Source: Pomphorhynchus laevis
Taxonomy: Eukaryota > Acanthocephala > Palaeacanthocephala > Echinorhynchida > Pomphorhynchidae
Assembly: GCA_012934845.2 (NCBI GenBank)
Contig: WNNJ02001104.1
Span: 248,001 to 312,000, forward strand
Reading direction: 5' to 3'
Length of the DNA stretch: 64,000 bases
A program made the translations under genes and the position numbers. The stretch's first letter is position 1. Every line of letters starts with the position of its first letter. The notes under the pieces were generated by a model, which searched no databases, had not been told where the DNA came from, and saw only the letters and a list, made by a program, of their open reading frames with translations. Shown piece after piece: positions 24,095-34,345 of this stretch.

Positions 24095-24240
24095 CTACCT
24101 ATAAGCCAGCATCAGTACGCTACATTTCAGTATTATTTGACCTCATTAGCTACTGATCCAATACTGACGTTTCACGTTCATTGGTTGGAATCCCATTGAC
24201 TCACGTATTGCGCTCCTACGACTGGCAGGCAAACCGTTTA
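24095..24240 (-). repeat. SINE-like repeat, diverged copy with tRNA-like head
   Basis: Minus strand: GTCGTAGGAGCGCAATACGT then a B-box-like GGGATTCCAACC, followed by GAACGTGAAACGTC (the hairpin ACGT-GAA-ACGT plus C) and CTAATGAGGTC. It aligns in order with the copy at 18305-18450. CTGATGA is mutated to CTAATGA and the GGWC-GAAAC strand is degraded. Confidence 0.5.
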
Positions 24241-26770
24241 ATTGGTTGACTGTGAGCGCAAATGCATCGACAAATGAAACAACCTCATTTATCGCAGAGA
24301 TATTTAATCGAATACTTGACAGCGTACTATCTGCGGTCTCTTCAAACGATGTATTGGTGTTAGCAGGCGACTTCAATGCTCAACTCGGGTGTCCTCGAAA
24401 TCACCTTTTCTCTAGTGTCGGACCTCATACTGTTGGTAGATTATGTCCTAATGGTGAGATGATAATTTTACTTGCCGAGAGACATCATCTTATTATGGCA
24501 AACACATTCTCCTGCCATGGAAGACGACATCTCGAAACGTGGGTCCATCCTAATGGTAGGGTACGAAATCAGATTGATCACATCCTCTTCAAACAACGCT
24601 GGCGCTGCTCTCTTTTTTTTGGGGGGGGTGGCAATAATTTATGGATCATGCGCTAGTGATAGTGTGTAGGGAAATTACGATTTTCCGCGACAAGTAAGAT
24701 AGCCAAATCCACGAGTTACGATAGCCGACTTTTTTATACCTTGCCAATTCGAGAGAAATTTAGAGCAAAGTAGAGGAAAACTTATTAAATGCCGAATGTG
24801 ATCTACAAACATCACCTGATAAAATATGATGACATATTACCCACTCGGTCCACTCAGTTGCAGATAGTCATCATCTAAGTAGGCGACGGCTTACGCGCTC
24901 GTTGATATCTGTAAATACACTTGCAATCTCTGATGATCGAAAACATGTGATGGATTCTGATTACTTATCGCAAGTTAGGCATTATAGTAAGTTACCAAAA
25001 CAAAACCTAAGGATTGACCGTGACGCATATTGGAGCAGCATTGCCTCCCAAGCTGAAGCTGCATATGCATGTGGTGACAGCAGACGATTATTCCAATCCA
25101 TTAGAGCTATTACGCGGCCACACACGTGCTCGCAATCGGGATTACGCGATAACGCAGGAGCTATCGCATACAACACAGATGCAAAACTGAGAATTTAGGC
25201 TGAATATTATCGAGAGCTATATGACGGAAACAGACTGCCAGCAAACCAGAATACCCATGATGCAACTGTAAAAGACGTCGAAGTTCAACCTCCAACGACA
25301 ACTGAGATACAATATCGTATCACCCGCATGAATAAAGACTAGGCCCCTGGTCTGGATCGGACCAGCCCTTTTTGAATCCATATGGAACTTCTCTAGAATT
25401 CCAGATCTTTAACGGCGATCATTATGTCGATATACAAAAAGAGTGATACAAGATCATGTGAGAATTATTATCCCGTCTCGTTACTTCCTGTCGTTTACAA
25501 AGTTATCGAATTAATCATACTGGAACGCATTCGACCAGTGCGAGAAAGGCAAGTAAGGAGCAGTCAAACAGGATTCAGAAAGGGTCGTAGCTGTATTGAC
25601 CAAATATTTTCCTTGCGATGTGTACTCGCGACTCAAAATGAGTTTAGACAACCGACGGAGATAGCGCTCCTGGATTTTCAAACCTCGTTTAACAGTGCTT
25701 ACAGAGAAAGCATGTGGCCTCTTATAGATGAGTGTGGGTTCCATACGAAGATATCTGTAGTCGTGAAGGCTCTCTACGAACAATCGAGCGATATAATCAG
25801 CGTGAGGGGACAACTAAGTGAAAAAATTCAAGTCACGACAGGGGTGAGACAGGGCAGCGTGTTAGCTCAACTTTGTTTCACATCGTTATTAATAAAATAC
25901 TAAATAGCGCCCTAATAGATCCTCGTGATGGCATTGAAATTGGCACACAAGGGAAGCGTATTTGTAACCTAACTTACGCGGACGACATTGCACTAATTGC
26001 CGAAAATTTCGTATACCTAAGATGAATTATTACTAGAACATCCGATGCTGCATCGAAGTACGGACTTACTTGAACCCCAACAAATATAAGATACTATGCA
26101 TCGGAACCACTGAAGAAGTTGTCACTATATAGCGTTAACCGATCGAGTGTGTACACTCATTCACCTATCTGGTTGTGTAATATCGGACAATGCTGACACA
26201 GAAGAGGATATACTCTCAAAACTAGTCAGAGCTAATCGAGCGCTTGGCGGACTTTCGAAATTGTGGAAACGACGCAACGTAACCTCAAAACAAAGATAAG
26301 ACTATATGCATCAATAGTGCGTCCGGTACTACAAGCTGTGAAATTTGGCCTGACAAAAATGTAACGATTCGCAAGCTAGAGTCGACTGACCACATTTTCC
26401 TCAGAAGAATTGCACACATCTCCCCACTGTTGCATATGTCAAACTCAGAGGTCATGAAGAAGTGTGGAAAGATTGAAACCATCAACCATACGGTTGCACG
26501 TCGTCGATGAATTTATGTTGGTCACGTATTGAGTATGGACGACAACAGACTGCCTAAACTAACGCTTCTTGCTCCACCAAAATCATAATAGAAACGTCCT
26601 ATTGGAGGAGTTAGAAAAACTCTCAAAAGAAATTTTAAGCAAATTGCACGACCGTATATATTTCAGAAGACCAACGTTGTATGGCGAATATATCGTGACA
26701 TATATATAAGGTCCACACACGCAACAAGCCATAAAAACGCTTTCTGCACCTGAGCTTCGTCTAGCATCGT
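24241..26770 (+). pseudogene. LINE with AP-type endonuclease and RT (RTE/L1-type), decayed
   Basis: 24246-24656: endonuclease with VLVLAGDFNAQLG, VGPHTVGRLCPNGE, HHLIMANTFSCH and RNQIDHILF, ended near a T8G8 homopolymer at 24612. 24902-25198: linker (DAYWSSIASQAEAAYACGDSRRLFQSIRAIT). 25424-25903: RT fingers and palm (ENYYPVSLLPVVYKVIE, QTGFRKGRSCIDQIFSLR, IALLDFQTSFNSAYRES, VTTGVRQGSVLAQLCF). Motif C (LTYADDIALIAEN) is in another frame near 25975. The RTE-like tail PIGGVRKTLKRNF is near 26600. There are several stops, so this copy is inactive. Confidence 0.8.
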
Positions 26771-28200
26771 GAGGAATTGCTGGTGTCTTTATAGTTATCA
26801 CAAAAGCAGTCGAAACGTACCCTAACCACCTCATCCTACTGGCGATGACTGCTGGGTGGTTAGGAACGTCTTGGAGTGATGCATTAGTAATGTCATGTGG
26901 GAGACGGATAGACCGCGTCTCCTGAAGGACTATGACATCTGCAACTCTACAAGATAGAAGGCTACGGGCGGAAGTACCTCCCGAATTCCACTGAAGGATA
27001 TTTAGTGGAAAACTTCCTTGATTACTTCCCATTGCGTAAGTATTACCGGATTGGGACGCCCTCCACCTAGTAGCAACTAGAGTCGGAAAGGTTGCACTTA
27101 CCGCTTCCTGTCACGACAGATGGAGTCGCTTGCCCACGGGTGATATCTTAATCTCCCCCGGTGGGGCCGACATTTCCCAATCCTTTCCTTTTCGGGATAG
27201 CTTAAGAGAGGATAGGCTTTTTGTCGAGGCTCCAGGACGCTTTCAGCTACGAGGGCTGTCTTAGTTGTAGTCGGAGACGTTGATTAAGACGAAATCTGTG
27301 CCACATAACTAACCTTTGCCGTTAATATGAGAATCAACTCCTCCAACTTATTAACGGAGGCTTGATGCTTGTCATCAATTAATCTAATAATGTCCAGGTC
27401 AGACATCTTCTTCTTGGTATTACAAGCTTCGGCGAAGTTAGCTGGCATCGCCGGACAACCACAATGCTTCTTTTTGTAGTTTTTAAAACTACTGCATTTG
27501 CGTGACCACCCAGGGTGGTCAGCCCGCAATTCGAACAGTGCGGGGGACTATCGCATTTACTAGTGTGTTCGTTCTTCGAAACACGTACCCCACATGAACG
27601 GGGCATAAGACATCCTGACCCACAATGCCTTCACTTATGGCAGTTGTTGCAATAGGGGTAGGTCAGGTGGTCTGTTTCCACTAGCATAAACGAAAGATTA
27701 TGCCCCCTGAAATAGGTTAAAGGTTGTGATATCGCGAGGCATTCAGCATCATCTACATAGGTGAAACAAAAGGTCACTGGAATAGGCAGGCCGTTCCTTC
27801 AGTAAGGAAACGGATGTTGGTCAATTTGTACTGCTGTTCCATGATCTGAATATCATCAGCCGACAGGAAGGACGGTTTATTAGAAATTTTTACAGACGCC
27901 TATATAGGCTTGAAAGAGATTGTGCCGGAGTTTAAAGGCTTTCATTGAAGAATTCCAAATATAAAATAACCCAGTCGAAGGTGCAAAAGGAGATCCGCAC
28001 CTCTGCCTCAAAACATCTGATTGAATTAAAAAATTACCCTTCGCTTATAGAGCTCTGAAAAACTCCTTAAAAACTTGCTAAATATGTTTTATCTTTCTAT
28101 AGATTCTATAAATTTGATGTTCACTAAATTAGCCAATTTAGGCACAGGGGAAAGTTCCCTCTGTTCCATTATAGAGTCAGTATATAAATCTTTTACCTTT
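26771..28200 (-). pseudogene. Family J LINE (Jockey/R1 group): ORF1 zinc knuckles and start of endonuclease
   Basis: Minus-strand ORF2 begins near 27032: FPLNILQWNSGGTSARSLL ... VADVIVLQETRSIRLP is the N-terminus of a LINE endonuclease, cut off after about 60 residues by the junction at about 26770. Upstream, 27284-27700 gives a Gag-like ORF1 with CCHC knuckles across two frames (CDSPPHCSNCG, ADHPGWSRKCSSF) and earlier residues to about 28100. It is almost the same as 54140-55600, so this is a second copy that kept the 5' end and lost the RT. Confidence 0.75.
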
Positions 28201-28247
28201 GTTGAAGAAGAAAGATTAACTTGATACTTCATATTAAAAACCTGATA

Positions 28248-28518
28248 GCCGAAACCTGATAGCATAGCAGTTCCTCCTGATGACCTCTAATTCTTATTCT
28301 GATACAACGCCTGTTATTTATTAGTCAATTCATAAAAATGACGTTTATTTTAAATTTTATTTTTTATTTTTATTTTTTAACTTGATTAAAATTATAGAAA
28401 ATCTAAAAACAATTATTAATTTTATTATTTAATTATTAAATTTTGATTTAGCATTATTATGTTTTGTTTATTTTATAATTATATAACAATACGTAGACTC
28501 AGTTAGCTGATTTAATTT
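28248..28518 (+). repeat. PLE 5' terminal repeat (pLTR)
   Basis: Starts GCCGAAACCTGATAGCATAG and ends GTAGACTCAGTTAGCTGATT plus TAATTT. Identical by eye to 31765-32035. Just before it, CCTGATA (28241-28247) repeats part of its own start. Confidence 0.85.
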
Positions 28519-28719
28519 GTTCTACTGACATGTTATTATTGACCTGTGGACTTTGTTTTCCCGGTAATATGACCTCTGTCAGAAATACTGAAACTATGTA
28601 TTATTGGTTACGACTTTACTATTATTTTTTCTTATTTTCAAACAAGCATGAATTATTAATTCTTAAAAAAGGGAGAAGTTTGCATCCCAAGGTGTTTACA
28701 CTTTAAAATGTAAACTGCT

Positions 28720-28912
28720 TCACGTGATCACGTTTAAGAGACCAGGTAATGGCCAATAGCTAGGTCGCGTAGCGCGTGGAGTGAAGGTGGTAGATCTTTA
28801 TAGATCTTGTTCCAGCCTGCAACCGCCTTAAGCAGGGCAGCCCCCTGTCAGATGCTGCTGGATGGCCCGTTGTAAGTTTAGTCTGAGTCAACTAAACTAG
28901 GTGGCGACACCG
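28720..28912 (+). promoter_or_regulatory. Structured, GC-richer 5' leader of the PLE
   Basis: In an otherwise A/T leader this stretch is GC-rich and full of inverted repeats. GTTTAGT/ACTAAAC (28876-28897, loop CTGAGTCA) is followed two bases later by GGTG-GCGA-CACC (28900-28911), a GNRA-capped hairpin, then GAAAAAG. AGATCT repeats around 28793-28810. The ORF starts about 40 bases downstream, and in-frame TAA and TGA codons sit between. It may be an internal promoter, a translation element or part of a ribozyme; I could not build a full hammerhead from it. Confidence 0.45.
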
Positions 28913-28948
28913 AAAAAGCAACGTTAAAAATTATGACTTAAAAGTTAC

Positions 28949-31663
28949 ATGTACTCAACAATATTGGAAAAATACGTAAGTACTAATGATTTCAATTTTA
29001 GATCTTTTAAATGTAACAGAAAAAATTGTATAGTTTGTGATGTTATAAATAATAATAATTGTATCGTAAGTAATACGACAAACAAATGTTTTTCATTAAA
29101 TATTAATAATAATTGTAACTGCAATACCGCAGGTGTAGTGTATCTAATACAATGCACATGTGGATTGCAATATATAGGAAAAACATATCAAATGTTAAAA
29201 ACTAGGTTTAGGCAACACATATATAATATACAGCATAATAGTCAAACTATATTTCATAAACATATGAGATTAATAGGACATGATATTAAAAACTGTAAAT
29301 TATTTATTTTAGAACATATTATCGAAGAAAACATTTCAATATTAAATCAAAAACTATTAGAAAAAGAAGATTTTTGGATTAAAACGCTTAATTCCATGTA
29401 CCCATTAGGATTGAATGACGTGGTACAAGGAATTGGCAGAAGTAGTATAATACATAATAAACAACTATATTATAATAATCCGGTTAAACGCAAACCAAGA
29501 AGTCATGGTGATAAAAGGAATAGGAAAAATAGAGTTAAAAATATTAAAAAAGATATGTATATAAATGAACAATTAGAAATATTAAAACAACTTTTAAGTG
29601 ATAATAAGCTAAAAGATCTTTATGTAAATATAAGAAGTTTTTCTAAAGATATCATATGTTCAATAAATCAAAAATTAATTAACGACTATGATAGGCTAAG
29701 TTGTATAATAGACAGTTATTGTAATACAAAATACTATAATCGTACAATAAATGTAAATAATAACAATAGAAAATATACATTAACCATAAACTTCATTAAT
29801 AAATGTATAGATAACATAAATATAGCCGGACTTTTAAATAATTCTAAAAGTAAAGAAATAATAGGGTCAGATTTAAGTAAATATATTCCTAAAATAAGGT
29901 ATAAACTCCTACCACCATTAGGACGAAAAATTTGTAATTATAATAAAGAATTAAAATCAATATGTAACGATAATATTAGAAACATAATGGAAACAGAATG
30001 CAATTGTAAAAGTCTTAGTTTTGATAAAATAAATGAACATATATGTACCCATAATCTAGAATTAATTGAAAATTGTGAATTAAGAAAGCTGCTATCGAAA
30101 GGGTATAAATATAGATTAAATAACAACAACGACAAAAATAAAATATACAGTTCGTTATATAATAACTTAAATGATTACTTTAGTAAGCTGATTAATAGTG
30201 AAAGCTCGAATATATCTAAGATAAAAATTTGGAAAGATTATATATTTGATAAAATTAAAAATAAAATGAAAATAACAAACAATTATAAAAGGAAAGATAA
30301 AATTAATAAAGATATGTATAAAGAACTTACTAAATTAAAGGATAACTATATAATAACAACTATTGATAAAGCTAGTAATAACTTTGTCTTCATATGCAAA
30401 AAGCTTTATTATGATATACTAATGAAAGAGGTTAATTCTAATGATTTAAATGTAAATCCAGCATATGAACGTAGTGAGTTGAGTTTAGAATCAATTATTA
30501 CAAGTCACTGTTCTATAATGGATAAAAAGGGTATAAAGGTTGAATTAGATAATAAAACTATACCTATATTATATTGGAATCCAAAATTACATAAAAATCC
30601 AATAAAACCTAGGTTCATATGTAGTGCGTTTAAATGTACATTAAAACCACTTTCTGTTTATATGAATAAAATGCTTAAAGTAATTAAAGCACATTTTAAA
30701 AAATATTGCAAGGTAATCGAAATTAATACTGGTATAAAACACTATTTCAGTATTAATTCTACAAAAGAATTTTTAGAACAGACAAAAGGAATAAATTTTC
30801 AAAATATAAATACATACGATTTTAGTACGCTTTATACAAATCTAGATTTAGTAGATATTAAAGAAGCGTTAGTAAAATTAATTAATCTTATATTCGGAAA
30901 AAGATATACATATATATGTTATAATAATTATAACGCCTATCTAACAAAAATTAAACCATCAAATAAATATAAATATATGGATAAAATTGAATTAATAGAA
31001 TCCTTAAATATTTTGATAAATCAAAATTATTTAAAAGTAGGGACATCTATATTTAGACAAGTAAAAGGTGTTCCAATGGGTGGTAATAGTAGCCCAATTA
31101 TAGCTGACTTGTTTTTAAGCTTTATAGAATATGAATTTGTTCATAACTGTGTAAAAACTAAATCTAAACAATATAAATATATGAAATATATGTTTCGATA
31201 CATTGATGATATATGTGTATTTAATTCTAATAATTTTTATTCAATTAGTGAGCACATTTATCCAGAAAGCCTTATTCTTAACAAAACCAATATTAATGAT
31301 AAAGAAGGTGTATATCTAGATATGAACATTAAATTAACATTAACTAAAACTACTATTAATTTATATCGTAAAGATGACATATTTAAATTTACAAGAAACA
31401 TATTTTTGCATGAGCATTCATGCATACCATATAATATAAAATATAATACATTAAATAATGAAATTTTAAGAATTGCAACAATATGTAATGATATTGGCTT
31501 TCTTAAAAATCATTTAAATAATTTAATAGATACATATTTTAAACTAGGTTACTATAAAAATAACATCAAGCAGAAAATAGTAAAATATATAAATCAACAC
31601 AATAATATAAAGAATAAATTTAAACTCTTAAGTGGCAAATTTTTATGGATGAATAATAAATAA
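28949..31663 (+). CDS. PLE polyprotein: Zn-finger, GIY-YIG endonuclease, reverse transcriptase (904 aa)
   Basis: Uninterrupted frame. Residues 22-30 form C-x4-C-x2-C, with more Cys at 56, 58, 69 and 71. The GIY-YIG core follows (GVVYLI at 62-67, YIGKT at 75-79, Arg86/88 and His90, then EKEDFWI around 138-144). A basic linker (PVKRKPRSHGDKRNRKN) leads to a long helical region. The RT has YWNPKLHK and PRFICSAF, motif A DFSTLYTNLD near 624, motif B GVPMGGNSSPI near 710 and motif C FRYIDDI near 749-755. All expected acidic residues are present. Coding-strand bias is strongly A-rich. In the family this protein nicks DNA and primes cDNA synthesis at the target. In-frame stops upstream make ATG 28949 the likely start. 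Confidence 0.9.
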   Translation: MYSTILEKYVSTNDFNFRSFKCNRKNCIVCDVINNNNCIVSNTTNKCFSLNINNNCNCNTAGVVYLIQCTCGLQYIGKTYQMLKTRFRQHIYNIQHNSQTIFHKHMRLIGHDIKNCKLFILEHIIEENISILNQKLLEKEDFWIKTLNSMYPLGLNDVVQGIGRSSIIHNKQLYYNNPVKRKPRSHGDKRNRKNRVKNIKKDMYINEQLEILKQLLSDNKLKDLYVNIRSFSKDIICSINQKLINDYDRLSCIIDSYCNTKYYNRTINVNNNNRKYTLTINFINKCIDNINIAGLLNNSKSKEIIGSDLSKYIPKIRYKLLPPLGRKICNYNKELKSICNDNIRNIMETECNCKSLSFDKINEHICTHNLELIENCELRKLLSKGYKYRLNNNNDKNKIYSSLYNNLNDYFSKLINSESSNISKIKIWKDYIFDKIKNKMKITNNYKRKDKINKDMYKELTKLKDNYIITTIDKASNNFVFICKKLYYDILMKEVNSNDLNVNPAYERSELSLESIITSHCSIMDKKGIKVELDNKTIPILYWNPKLHKNPIKPRFICSAFKCTLKPLSVYMNKMLKVIKAHFKKYCKVIEINTGIKHYFSINSTKEFLEQTKGINFQNINTYDFSTLYTNLDLVDIKEALVKLINLIFGKRYTYICYNNYNAYLTKIKPSNKYKYMDKIELIESLNILINQNYLKVGTSIFRQVKGVPMGGNSSPIIADLFLSFIEYEFVHNCVKTKSKQYKYMKYMFRYIDDICVFNSNNFYSISEHIYPESLILNKTNINDKEGVYLDMNIKLTLTKTTINLYRKDDIFKFTRNIFLHEHSCIPYNIKYNTLNNEILRIATICNDIGFLKNHLNNLIDTYFKLGYYKNNIKQKIVKYINQHNNIKNKFKLLSGKFLWMNNK

Positions 31664-31790
31664 TATACTTTGCATTAGAATAAGATACTAGATAGTTATT
31701 TCAGAGGAAATACATCATTAGCATGTATTTGGCCCCGCTGCTATGTTGGGTAGAGGAGTTAGGGGCCGAAACCTGATAGCATAGCAGTTC
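31664..31790 (+). other. PLE 3' structured region crossing into the 3' pLTR
   Basis: AAATACAT/ATGTATTT forms a hairpin near 31706-31730. GGCCCC (about 31731-31736) can pair with GGGGCC (31762-31767), while CTGCTATG just after the first can pair with CATAGCAG inside the pLTR (about 31780-31788). These interleave, as in a pseudoknot. Similar pairs are seen in copies at 63340-63390 and 63590-63645. Confidence 0.5.
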
Positions 31791-32035
31791 CTCCTGATGA
31801 CCTCTAATTCTTATTCTGATACAACGCCTGTTATTTATTAGTCAATTCATAAAAATGACGTTTATTTTAAATTTTATTTTTTATTTTTATTTTTTAACTT
31901 GATTAAAATTATAGAAAATCTAAAAACAATTATTAATTTTATTATTTAATTATTAAATTTTGATTTAGCATTATTATGTTTTGTTTATTTTATAATTATA
32001 TAACAATACGTAGACTCAGTTAGCTGATTTAATTT
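31765..32035 (+). repeat. PLE 3' terminal repeat (pLTR)
   Basis: Same sequence as 28248-28518. It is followed directly by unrelated sequence (CTTGAATTCCG), which fixes the right boundary of the element. Confidence 0.85.
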
Positions 32036-32233
32036 CTTGAATTCCGTTGTTTCTTACAATTTTTAGGAAATCCTTTGATGATCGACGGGCTTTCACTTTT
32101 TCGGAACAAATGTTTAAATTTTTTTAATGTTCAACAAACATGTTTGCTGTGGTTCAATCGGTTTGGAAGACGATTTGAAAATCAACACTGAAATTCCTGT
32201 GGATTCGAGTAAATTCCAGAATTCTAAACAAAT

Positions 32234-32712
32234 TTGTCTAAAAAGAACACTTTAAACGACTCAATTAAGGTTAGTGAAGTCTTAATTATGCAAAATAAAG
32301 GAGATGATGCTTCTGCCGAGCTTCTACAAGTGAAGAAGCTAGCTCACCTCGTCTCCGTTACACCTACTATTCCACCTTCAAGAAACAAATATTTTGACGA
32401 ACTTCTGCGAACCTTCGTCACAAGATACAAAAACAGAGTTATACTTAACTCTACTAGACTAGCCGGTAGAAATTACCGTATTTCATTCATGGCATTCAAC
32501 CTCGTCAATGAATACAAATTTTGTTAATGGCAATCTGGCTCATAAAGCCAAAGTTACCTATATGCCAATCCCCGGCAACAATTAAAATCACGAATATCAC
32601 GCTCGAGGTAGACGCGGCGGACATTACGACACTGGAGAACATGTACAATATCTCGAACCTCAGATTTATCAAGTGTGAAGTAGGCACCCCATTATCTATA
32701 GCATTCGGTTGA
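32234..32712 (+). other. Two short unexplained open frames
   Basis: 32234-32527 reads NKYFDELLRTFVTRYKNRVI then LNSTRLAGRNYRISFMAFN, and 32521-32712 overlaps it in another frame (ITNITLEVDAADITTLENM). The beta-strand-like LAGRNYRISFMAFN pattern recalls extracellular beta-sandwich modules such as REJ or PKD, but this is weak. Base composition is less AT-rich than the surroundings. A 158-codon minus-strand frame (32505-32981) overlaps and may be the shadow, or the reverse. I do not recognise the gene. Confidence 0.25.
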
Positions 32713-33299
32713 ATATCATAGGAGAATGCCCTCCTTCTTTCAAAATCGGCTTTTAGCCCATTCTTGGGTATAACCTGAAAATCCAGCTCATAGAATCCAA
32801 CAATTTTACTTACCCCATTGCAACGATTGCCATATTTATGAGGAAACTGGAGCTTATCGTGTCGCAATGAGAAGTATTGCGGGCTATACGCATCAAAAGA
32901 ATACGAACATTCTTTGTCATGCATTGCTGTAGCCTGTTGAGTTAACTTTGGTCTACAGCATCCTGCATGGTAAAAAATCACGGAGTTTAAAACTTACTAG
33001 AAGCGGCACCAAATAGATACCTTCCGGTAAGAAAATAACCCCATTACCAGCCCTCGTGCATACCAGATTCGTTCCAGCGACGAAATTTACATAGCAGTCG
33101 AAATTATAATAGACGCGAGAATTACGGCAATATAGACTATGTTAAAAAATCTAATGAATGCGTTTCTAACGCCAGTCACATCTCCATCAATACCCAAGAA
33201 AAGCATTCCAAAAAATATGCTCCACCACAAGCACAATTGCCCCCTGAAGGTCCACAAGCAAGGGAAGGGTTGGAGTATTAAACAGAGAGATTATGATAA

Positions 33300-33325
33300 C
33301 TCTCCCTCCTCATAAGGAGGGAGAG
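33300..33325. repeat. Perfect 11-bp GC-rich hairpin
   Basis: CTCTCCCTCCT, loop CATA, AGGAGGGAGAG. It lies just before the family J fragment at 33335, and nothing around it suggests a transcription unit. Confidence 0.6.
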
Positions 33326-33334
33326 CTATATTTT

Positions 33335-34345
33335 TACTAAGGAAAAATCAGTTTCATGTCCCAAAGATCTGCGCTCAGTTTCGATACAAAGCTTTCTTAT
33401 CTCCATCTACCAAATGGAGAACATATATTTTTTTTGGTAGAACATCTACCAAAACATATATTTTTCGATATCTCAGTAGGTGTAACTTAATCCCACCAAG
33501 TTTCCATGGGTTTGTCAATGGTCGCTCGTGAGGTGCACCGGCTCTTTCAGGACAACAATCATCAGCTCGTTGTGGCTGCCTTCCTGGATTTTTCCACTGC
33601 ATTTGATCGCATTTCCATTCCCTTTGTTATCTCTTCTCTTAGGTCCTTCGGGTTACCCGAGAGAATTGTTAACAGGGTTGAGATACTGATTACACCAAGC
33701 GGCTCTTCTATGAAGATGACCCTGATGTTCGTCAGTTTTATCCTATTACAGGTGTGCCTCAAGGTTCCCTACTTTTTCCTATCTTATATCTTGCTGCTTC
33801 TATTATATTCTTTAAGACATTTAAACGAGATCGACATTTAGTGGTATACGCTGTTGATACTACATCCCTGTTTTCTGGACGCAGATACATAGATGTAGTC
33901 TCGGACATCATCCGCTTCTATACAAGATTAAAAGACTAGTTATCCACGTCCAATCATATTCTCAACTCCTCTAAATCGCAGGTGGTTGTTTTCAATGGTG
34001 CCCTTGCAACTAAGAAAAAATATAAACTAGCAATTTCAGCTATTTCTTTCATATTGAACAATCAAGCACTCCCACCTTTACACATCGAGTAAAATACCTG
34101 GAGTGTACAATTACGGCTAAATGGTCTGCCAGACCAGACTTGATAATATTCAAAAGTGTACGAGAGAGAGCTAGGTGGGCCCTGAAACGGGCCGAGCATC
34201 TGTCATTAAGTGAAAAAAACCAAGTACGCTTCTGGGGTACTTGGGTTTTCTACATGAGTAATCTCGGGATTATTTTCTAGAAGATGCCCCCCAAAGCAAT
34301 TACCAAGGTTTCTTAAGCTCCTCACATCACGATTACCCACCATTG
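33335..34345 (+). pseudogene. Family J LINE fragment, RT to 3' tail
   Basis: Starts in the RT fingers (KNQFHVPKICAQFRYK, matching KNKPVSCPKDLRPISI of the copy at 53.3 kb). 33506-33841 then gives MVAREVHRLFQDNNHQLV, motif A VAAFLDFSTAFDRISI and SSLRSFGLPERIVNRVEI; motif B follows in the next frame (MPQGSLLFPILYLAASI). Motif C is degraded to VVYAVDTTSLF (Asp to Val). The tail is readable to about 34330 (LRERARWALKRAEHLS-type sequence). It resembles 55765-56835 along most of its length. Confidence 0.8.

Larger units (their letters stand above)
28248..32035 (+). mobile_element. Complete Penelope-like element, permuted GIY-YIG/RT (Naiad/Hydra-like)
   Basis: Two 271-base direct repeats (28248-28518 and 31765-32035) with no difference seen by eye flank a single long ORF (28949-31663). 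PLEs typically have such partial LTR-like repeats (pLTRs). The GIY-YIG domain precedes the RT, the order described for the Chlamys and Naiad groups and opposite to classic Penelope. No target-site duplication could be set with confidence. A second copy on the minus strand (35545-38132) and several terminal fragments make this the most active-looking family in the window. Confidence 0.85.

Noticed and set aside
28861-28925. Possible hammerhead ribozyme in the PLE leader
   Set aside because: The GNRA hairpin is followed by GAAA, but no CTGATGA box precedes it and the third stem cannot be formed.
31745-31830. Hammerhead ribozyme spanning the PLE 3' junction
   Set aside because: GTA-GAGGA/TCCTC-CTGATGA gives stem I and one core strand, but no GAAA follows a stem II in the right place.
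32505-32981. 158-codon minus-strand frame with a possible membrane segment
   Set aside because: It overlaps plus-strand frames of similar length, has no recognised domain and no splice or start context I trust. Kept only as part of an unassigned region.
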